Of a stretch of 48,175 nt of DNA, positions 42,291 through 48,175 are shown piece by piece; the stretch's first letter is position 1, and each line of letters starts with the position of its first letter. Source of the stretch: an uncultured Prevotellaceae bacterium (GTDB lineage: Bacteria > Bacteroidota > Bacteroidia > Bacteroidales > Muribaculaceae); assembly GCA_900317325.1 (NCBI GenBank), contig ONGE01000027.1, forward strand, positions 1-48,175. The letters run 5' to 3'. Position numbers and translations under genes: made by a program. The notes below the pieces were generated by a model. The model saw only the letters and a program-made list of their open reading frames with translations. It was not told where the DNA came from and made no database searches.

Positions 42291-43043
42291 TTACAACTTG
42301 AATGTGATGGGGAGGGTGAACCATACGCTCACGGGCTCACCATTCTGACGAGCTGGGATGAAATCGGGAAGCAACTTGCAGACGCGGATGGCTTCGGTGT
42401 CCAAATAAATATCCACCGATTTGGCGACCTTGATTTCAGTCACTTTACCCGTCTTGTCAACGACAAAAGTTTTACCCGTCTTGTCAACGACAAAAGTCAT
42501 AACGACTCTGCCTTGGGCCTTTCTTTTGGCAGCCATCTGAGGGTATTTGACATTCTCTTTGAGGAACTCCATCAGGGCTCTCTCGCCACCAGGAAACATC
42601 GGCGGCTCGAAGTCATCGGGCACATCGGAACCTTCACTCACGGTGAGCGGCTCCATCTCATCGAACAGCTTGAAAGACACTGGTATCGTGTACGGCATGT
42701 CGGTGAGTTCCCCATCCTGTTTGGCCGGGATGAAGTCGGGCATCATCTTGACAACCCTGACGGCCTCGTCATCCAGGTCCTTGTGCACCGAACGAAGCAC
42801 TTTGACATCATCGATTTTTCCCGTCTTCTTCACCGTAAACTGCACAACGACTTTTCCTTCAACTTTATCCTGGGCCGCTTGTTGCGGATAAACGATATTT
42901 GCATTGAGGAAGTTGATCAACGCAGCATCGCCACCAGGGAATTGGGGCGGACAGGTTTCGTCAATCACTGTATCTTGAGCACTTACACTCATGCATGCCA
43001 GCATCGCCAGCAGCAGGGTCATCAGTTTCTTAGTCATGTTCAT
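42291..43043 (-). CDS. Exported protein with two TonB C-terminal domains
   Basis: 250 residues. Signal peptide 1-22. Two TonB_C domains in tandem, at about 30-130 and 148-250, each with the CPPQFPGGDAALINFL/ PPMFPGGERALMEFL start, a YPQ.A core, G.V...F.V...G and a final P..F kind of end. TonB_C normally contacts the plug of outer-membrane receptors; here there is no TonB membrane anchor or proline linker. The second domain contains a perfect 9-residue tandem repeat (TFVVDKTGK twice), from a 27-base duplication at 42444-42470 and 42471-42497. It starts 2 bp after the LRR gene stop, so it is probably co-transcribed. Confidence 0.82.
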   Translation of the reverse strand: MNMTKKLMTLLLAMLACMSVSAQDTVIDETCPPQFPGGDAALINFLNANIVYPQQAAQDKVEGKVVVQFTVKKTGKIDDVKVLRSVHKDLDDEAVRVVKMMPDFIPAKQDGELTDMPYTIPVSFKLFDEMEPLTVSEGSDVPDDFEPPMFPGGERALMEFLKENVKYPQMAAKRKAQGRVVMTFVVDKTGKTFVVDKTGKVTEIKVAKSVDIYLDTEAIRVCKLLPDFIPARQNGEPVSVWFTLPITFKL

Positions 43044-43045
43044 AT

Positions 43046-45316
43046 TTAATCTTGAGTTAAAATCATATTTATTATTACGTTGATGTCGGCGATGTTGACT
43101 TCACCGTCATTATTGATGTCACCAATATCACGGTCGGCATCGTTGCCAAAGATATAATCCACGACGGCATTCACATCACCGATGTTGACGGTGTTGTCGC
43201 CGTTCACGTCATAATCTCCATCCAGCGCCACAATGCGTTTAAACAGCTTCCATACGTTGGCATTGCGGTATTTCTTGATGCTGGCACGGTGCACCATGAG
43301 CGTGGCATGTCTAGCCGTTGTGAAAGTCATGTCTTCGAGGGTAAATGGCGTGCGCCGCATGCAAATGACGGTGTCCAGTTGTTCGCACCAAGAAAAGGCG
43401 CTCCTGTCTATCGATGTCAGTGTCGATGGCAAGGTGATGGAATGCATATTGGTGCAAAACGAGAACACCCAGTCTTCAATGGTTTTGACGTTTTCAGGAA
43501 TTTCAAAATGCGTCAGGCTGGTACAATTAAAGAAGGTTTTATAGCCAATGGTGCTGATGTGGCACGGCTTCTGGAACTTTACCTCGGTCAACTGGGTGCA
43601 GTTATCAAAGGCTCCCCAGCCCAACGTGGTCACTGTCGAGGGTATCTCTACACTTTTCAGGCCACAGGCGGCAAACACACTGCCGTAAATTCTAGTGATA
43701 CCACGGCCGAAGTGGACTGATTCAAGTGCCTCGCAACGCATGAACGCCGAACCGCCCAGCGATGTCACGTTGTCGGGCAAATCGATAGCAGTCAGTCCAG
43801 TGCAATGATTGAACGCATTATACTCAATGGTTGTGAGCGATGACGGGAATGTGACCTGTTTCAGACCGCTGCAACCGTTGAAGGCATCTCGGTCCACCGT
43901 CACGGTGCCTTCGGGAATCTGATATTCGTCGCCATGGGCACTAGGATAGAAGCATAGTTTGTCGCCGGCCTTGTTGAAGACCACGCCGTCCTTCTCGCTG
44001 AATGTCGGGTTGCTTTCTGCCACATGAAACGCCTCAAGCCCCGTGCAACCCACAAACGCCGTGGTGGTGATATTGGTCAGCGTTGAGGGGAAGGTGATCT
44101 CCTTGAGCGATGAGCAATCGTGGAACGTAAAATAACCCAGCGACGTCAAGCCCTCGTTGAGCGAGAGGCTTGTCATCTTGCCGCATAAATCAAATGCATG
44201 GGTGCCCACAGTCTGCACCGTTGACGGCAAATCCAGCGCCTGCAGTTCAAAGCAACCCATAAACGTCGAGTCGCCTATTGTTGTCAAGCCAGGCTCGATG
44301 TTGAGTGTTTCCAGCGCACGGCAATCCATGAAGGCAAGACCTTTAATCTGCCGGACGTGGCTGAGCAGATTGACCTCTTTCAAGCCACGGCAACTATAGA
44401 ACATTCCGTGGCCCACCGTCGGGCAGTCGATGGTCGCCGTCGAGAGCGAGTCGCAACTGTTAAACACTCCCCAGCCAATGCTGGTCACGCTGGCTGGCAC
44501 ATTGATACTCTTCAACGATGTGCACCTGTTAAATGCATTAGCGCCAATACTGACCACACCGTCACCCAGCGTCACCTCGGCCAAGGCACTACATCCTGAC
44601 AACATCTCCTGGCCGATGACACGGCATTGCAGGTCGGCACGCTGTATATGAGTACAATGAGAAAACGAGTATCTCTCAATCGAGGTCACGCTGGGCGGGA
44701 CCGTAATCTCAACAAGTCCATCGCAATAACTGAAGGCCGAATAACCGATAGACGTGAGGCTTGACGGGAACGTGACCGTAGTGATTCCCTTACACTTATT
44801 GAACGCTCCGTCATCAATCGTCGTCACGCCGTCGGGCACCTCATAGGTCGAGGAGGCATAAGCATTGGGAAAGATATAGAGTACAGTCTTGTCCTTGCTC
44901 AGCAGCACGCCGTCAATGTCGCAGTACCAGGCATTATCCTCGTCAACATAAAAGCCGCGCAACTGGTCGGTACCATAAAAAGTGCCCTGCCCCATGATGT
45001 CATTCACCGTAGCGGGTATCGTCACCGATGTCAAGTTATAACAGTCCTCAAAGGCATCATAATTGATGCGCGTCACGCTATAGGTCACGCTGTCATGGGT
45101 GACACTTGCGGGAATCACCAGGTCGCCATGGTAGTAGGTGTACTCCAATTGGGAGTCATAGTTTCCCATCGAGATCACCGCCAACTCCCCTGGCTTATCC
45201 CACATCGTCGAGTAACAGATGCTGTCTTCCATAAATTTCAGGGCACTTGCCGGCAATGCCGTGCCCAGTGCCATGAGCATGACGCCCAACAATTGCAATG
45301 TCGTGATTCGTTTCAT
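43046..45316 (-). CDS. BspA-like leucine-rich surface protein with dockerin-like C-terminus
   Basis: 756 residues. Signal peptide 1-25. Residues about 70-660 are LRR_5/BspA-type repeats of about 23 residues (pattern ..I.ypsSVTSIG..AF..C..L..V.I), at least twenty units. Residues 703-756 are two dockerin-like repeats: DVNGDNTVNIGDVNAVVDYI and DINNDGEVNIADINVIINMI. BspA-type proteins mediate adhesion and coaggregation. Dockerins normally bind cohesins; no cohesin is visible here, so an alternative calcium-stabilised or secretion role is possible. A -7 box TACCTTTG lies at 45350 to 45343, and a 69 bp tandem repeat lies directly upstream. Confidence 0.88.
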   Translation of the reverse strand: MKRITTLQLLGVMLMALGTALPASALKFMEDSICYSTMWDKPGELAVISMGNYDSQLEYTYYHGDLVIPASVTHDSVTYSVTRINYDAFEDCYNLTSVTIPATVNDIMGQGTFYGTDQLRGFYVDEDNAWYCDIDGVLLSKDKTVLYIFPNAYASSTYEVPDGVTTIDDGAFNKCKGITTVTFPSSLTSIGYSAFSYCDGLVEITVPPSVTSIERYSFSHCTHIQRADLQCRVIGQEMLSGCSALAEVTLGDGVVSIGANAFNRCTSLKSINVPASVTSIGWGVFNSCDSLSTATIDCPTVGHGMFYSCRGLKEVNLLSHVRQIKGLAFMDCRALETLNIEPGLTTIGDSTFMGCFELQALDLPSTVQTVGTHAFDLCGKMTSLSLNEGLTSLGYFTFHDCSSLKEITFPSTLTNITTTAFVGCTGLEAFHVAESNPTFSEKDGVVFNKAGDKLCFYPSAHGDEYQIPEGTVTVDRDAFNGCSGLKQVTFPSSLTTIEYNAFNHCTGLTAIDLPDNVTSLGGSAFMRCEALESVHFGRGITRIYGSVFAACGLKSVEIPSTVTTLGWGAFDNCTQLTEVKFQKPCHISTIGYKTFFNCTSLTHFEIPENVKTIEDWVFSFCTNMHSITLPSTLTSIDRSAFSWCEQLDTVICMRRTPFTLEDMTFTTARHATLMVHRASIKKYRNANVWKLFKRIVALDGDYDVNGDNTVNIGDVNAVVDYIFGNDADRDIGDINNDGEVNIADINVIINMILTQD

Positions 45317-45353
45317 AGCCGTATCGTTTTAAAGTCCAGTGGCAAAGGTATAG

Positions 45354-45491
45354 AAAATTAGTGCAAGTCGAACACAAAACCAAATTTATTTGAGATTTGT
45401 TGAGACGAAGCCTAATTAATTCAAAATTAGTGCAAGTCGAACACAAAACCAAATTTATTTGAGATTTGTTGAGACGAAGCCTAATTTATTC
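45354..45491. repeat. 69 bp tandem repeat upstream of the LRR gene
   Basis: Two head-to-tail copies, 45354-45422 and 45423-45491, with one base difference (in the AATTAATTC / AATTTATTC end). The first copy ends four bases before the -7 box of the LRR gene, so the repeat covers the region where the -33 element must lie. Copy number changes here could alter expression. Confidence 0.9.
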
Positions 45492-45613
45492 AAAAGTTTT
45501 TGAAAAACGGGATTAACATCAGGAAAATGAGGATGCATCAATGCGTTTCAGGAAATACCTATGCACTTGGACTCCTTCATCATGAAGCATCCTCATGTCT
45601 GATTGTAATTATT

Positions 45614-48175
45614 CTATGGCTTCAGGATTTTTCTGCCATTCTCGATGATGATGCCTCGGTAGTCGTCACCCACGGGCAGCCCCTGCAAGTTGTAGCGCTC
45701 CCGGGGCGTACCATCATCTACAGGAATCTCGTCGATGCCCGATGACTCAACCGCCACAATCTTATAGAACTGCGCCCAGTTCGGATCATTTTTGTACAAC
45801 TCCAGCGAAGCCTGCGGCACAAGCAACGTCGCCCTGTTGTAGGAACCATTAAAACAGGAGTGATTCTCCATAACAGGCGGGGTCATAGTATGACAAACCA
45901 CCGTATCCATTGCAGACGACTGGAATACTGCAAAGGCATCATGGCCAATGTATTTTAGTCCTGAGCCAAGCATTACTTTTTGCAATTTATCACACCAGAG
46001 GAAAGCATTACTACAAATCGTATCAACTGAATTAGGAATAACAACGGAGTTCAAATTCCAGTCAAAGCAGAAAGCACAGCCACCTATTGAGTTGAGAGAT
46101 TCACTAAATGTGACTTTAGACAGAGAGCTGCATCCCATGAACACAAAATCACCGATCTTGTTAATACTCTCTGGAATAGTAATCTCTTGCAGGTCTTGAT
46201 TTGCATAAAAAGCGAAATCTGTTATCGAAGTCACGCTTGAAGGGATTTGGCATAAGGCGCTACCTGTAATTAGTCGGTTAGTAGCAGTTTCAATCAGAGC
46301 ATTACAGCCTTCGCGAGAATCATAGACGGGATTACCTTCCTCGACTGTGATAGCAAAAAGACGTGCGGTATTAAGGAGTGCTGAATCACCGATTTCCTTG
46401 ACAGATTTAGGAAAATGAATTGCTTTTACATCAGATTGGGTAAACGCACCATAACCAATGACCTCTACAGAGTCTCCTATTGTGATGCTATTAATTAGTG
46501 AGTTAGCGAAAGCATACACACCAATTCGCTTCACTGTATTTGGGATAGTGATACGGTTGCCATTTAAACTAACCAATGCTCGATCTTCAATGTTTGTTAC
46601 CGTATAGGTGTTTCCTAAAAAATCGACTTGTGATGGTATATCAAAATTGTCCATTTGCCAACCTTGATGAGTTACAATGCTTGCTTCTTTATCGTTATCA
46701 ATCCTATAGTTAATATGATTATCCACAAAATCATAAATTAGAGGTTCGTAATGAGCAAAGCGGTTCCAGTTCTCATCAGCCCGGAAAACATTCTCCCATG
46801 AATGCAGCACGGATACTTTTGTATTGGAATAATGATGCGGGTCAAATGCTGTACTGTCTACAAGAATGGGTGGAGTTAACGTAGGACAAGAGATGCCGAT
46901 ACTACTTATTTCCCTGTGGCCGTGTAAATGAGCATTGTGAAATGCTCCTTTACCAATCGTCAAGTTTTCAGAATAGTTCAATAACAAGAACATCTTTGAG
47001 CATCCTTGAAATGCGTAATCCTGAATTTGAGTCACTGTTTCAGGTATCTTAATATGGTACAAGTATGAGCAGTCTTCAAAGGCATGCTCTCCTATTATTT
47101 CTAGGGCAGGAGGCAGATCAACAGACTTCAAGTTGACACATCCCTTGAATGCGTTTTTGCCAATCGTTTTGATGTCGTTGTGTATGGCTCCACCCCATTT
47201 AATTTGATTGATACTTGTGCAGTTCCTGAAAGCGTTCTCACCGATGGCAGTTACGCGATATGTTTTTCCTCCAAAGGTGACTTTATCAGGAATGGCCATG
47301 CCACGCCAGTTCTCAATTTTGCCCCCATCATACAAGTTGACTACTTGTTCACTATAAGTGCCTGTATATGAGCCGTAGCTGGTACTTTTATAGGTGATGC
47401 AAACTTCATCGTCGGTAATGATGTTGTAATAGATATTGTTCACTTCAAAGTCATAGGTCCTCGTCCTCAAGCCTGCCATGTCTTTCCAGTAAGGTGCCTG
47501 GCGGTAGGCTTCTAAAGCCAACTTTGGCACAATGACCTTGACGGTTGCCTTTTGTTCGGGCGTGAGACCTAAATCTTGGTCAACTACAGGCGGTATCAAT
47601 GCCGTGCAGATAATCACTTTGAGGGACCCACAATCAGCAAATGCATTTTTACCGATGGGTATGCTATCACATCCCTGGATATATACCGTATCCAGACTGT
47701 GGCAACCCTTAAAGGCGGCTTCTCCAACGCTGGTGACTGTCGAGGGAATTGCAAATGACTTGAATGCCCTGCAGCTCCTAAATGCCCGACTGCCAATGTA
47801 CCTCAGATTGGGCAAGGATAGTGATGACAAGCTATAACAGTTCTGGAACGCCCCGTCACCAACATGTGTTATCCCTGAGGAATAGAACATGTCGGATAAG
47901 GTGATGGTTCTTAGATGTGTACAATTTTGGAAGGCTCTGTCACCGATATAATTCAGACAATGGGATATCGTGACCGAATCAAGAGACGTGCAATTCTGGA
48001 ACGAGCAGCTATCGATGCGGAGTACTTTGTTAAGAAATCCCATGTCGATAGTCGTTAGCCCTTCACAATCCTTAAAAGCGCAATCACCTATCTCGTCAAT
48101 CAAATAGTTGTTGTTGTGATACGGTATAAAGATGTCTCCCGAATAGGTATTATAGGTCGTGTCTTTATAGGTCAC
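45614..48175 (-). CDS. BspA-like leucine-rich surface protein, 5' end outside the window
   Basis: 853 residues visible; the start lies beyond the right edge. LRR_5 repeats fill most of it (for example AFQNCTSL-, AFKGCHSL- and AFRNCTSI-like units), in at least three blocks separated by short spacer domains, each spacer opening with a YDFxVNxIxYxI motif (near 245, 495). The C-terminus, RYNLQGLPVGDDYRGIII plus ENGRKILKP, resembles the end of T9SS-type cargo and differs from the dockerin end of the neighbour. Probably an adhesin exposed on the cell surface. Confidence 0.85.
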   Translation of the reverse strand: MTYKDTTYNTYSGDIFIPYHNNNYLIDEIGDCAFKDCEGLTTIDMGFLNKVLRIDSCSFQNCTSLDSVTISHCLNYIGDRAFQNCTHLRTITLSDMFYSSGITHVGDGAFQNCYSLSSLSLPNLRYIGSRAFRSCRAFKSFAIPSTVTSVGEAAFKGCHSLDTVYIQGCDSIPIGKNAFADCGSLKVIICTALIPPVVDQDLGLTPEQKATVKVIVPKLALEAYRQAPYWKDMAGLRTRTYDFEVNNIYYNIITDDEVCITYKSTSYGSYTGTYSEQVVNLYDGGKIENWRGMAIPDKVTFGGKTYRVTAIGENAFRNCTSINQIKWGGAIHNDIKTIGKNAFKGCVNLKSVDLPPALEIIGEHAFEDCSYLYHIKIPETVTQIQDYAFQGCSKMFLLLNYSENLTIGKGAFHNAHLHGHREISSIGISCPTLTPPILVDSTAFDPHHYSNTKVSVLHSWENVFRADENWNRFAHYEPLIYDFVDNHINYRIDNDKEASIVTHQGWQMDNFDIPSQVDFLGNTYTVTNIEDRALVSLNGNRITIPNTVKRIGVYAFANSLINSITIGDSVEVIGYGAFTQSDVKAIHFPKSVKEIGDSALLNTARLFAITVEEGNPVYDSREGCNALIETATNRLITGSALCQIPSSVTSITDFAFYANQDLQEITIPESINKIGDFVFMGCSSLSKVTFSESLNSIGGCAFCFDWNLNSVVIPNSVDTICSNAFLWCDKLQKVMLGSGLKYIGHDAFAVFQSSAMDTVVCHTMTPPVMENHSCFNGSYNRATLLVPQASLELYKNDPNWAQFYKIVAVESSGIDEIPVDDGTPRERYNLQGLPVGDDYRGIIIENGRKILKP

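Overview
The window is a chromosomal segment of a Bacteroidales bacterium (Prevotellaceae or Muribaculaceae-like; the genus cannot be fixed from this sequence). The evidence is promoters of the Bacteroidetes type (TTTG, about 19 bp, TAnnTTTG), weak or absent Shine-Dalgarno sites, many lipoproteins, RicT next to a GldH-like lipoprotein, BspA-like leucine-rich surface proteins, dockerin-like C-termini and a Por/T9SS-like C-terminal tail. Most genes lie on the minus strand.

Layout. (1) 1-7.1 kb is an accessory region. A primase-helicase of mobile-element type lies in an operon with two small genes and is divergent from an XRE-type repressor. Between them two divergent -7 boxes share one dyad. 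Beyond lie a two-gene block (FISUMP-type lipoprotein, orphan HicB-like protein) between two copies of a ~140 bp repeat, and an island of stacked palindromes. An iteron-like TGTGGAA cluster lies past the primase. (2) 7.1-20.4 kb holds a small membrane protein, a serpin lipoprotein, a tricorn-type S41 protease behind a six-hairpin glycosidase lipoprotein, a heterodimeric ABC exporter, a long gene-free AT-rich stretch and a class I glutamine amidotransferase. (3) 20.4-29.7 kb is mostly core: a PIF1-like helicase with TPR tail, LepA, GtrA, a GldH-like lipoprotein, RicT/PSP1, RNase Y, a structured RNA candidate, ZapA, a coiled-coil partner candidate and tRNA-Ala(GGC). (4) 29.7-33.0 kb is a gene-poor stretch holding a secreted SGNH esterase, flanked by two copies of a promoter-plus-hairpin unit; the promoter half occurs a third time at the left edge. 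(5) 33.0-42.0 kb is a minus-strand train of small exported, TPR, Sel1 and membrane proteins of unknown role, starting with an apparent YggL homologue at its 3' end. (6) 42.1-48.2 kb holds an orphan dockerin fragment, a double TonB_C protein and two large BspA-like LRR proteins, the last cut by the window edge.

How they fit together. LepA/PIF1 and rny/ricT/gldH/gtrA look like transcription units with short gaps. The LRR gene and the TonB_C gene are 2 bp apart and probably co-transcribed. The exported-protein train is the best candidate for an uncharacterised envelope system. The primase/repressor module and the repeat-bracketed blocks are the best candidates for undescribed mobile or satellite units. 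All assignments come from reading motifs by eye; no database search was run.
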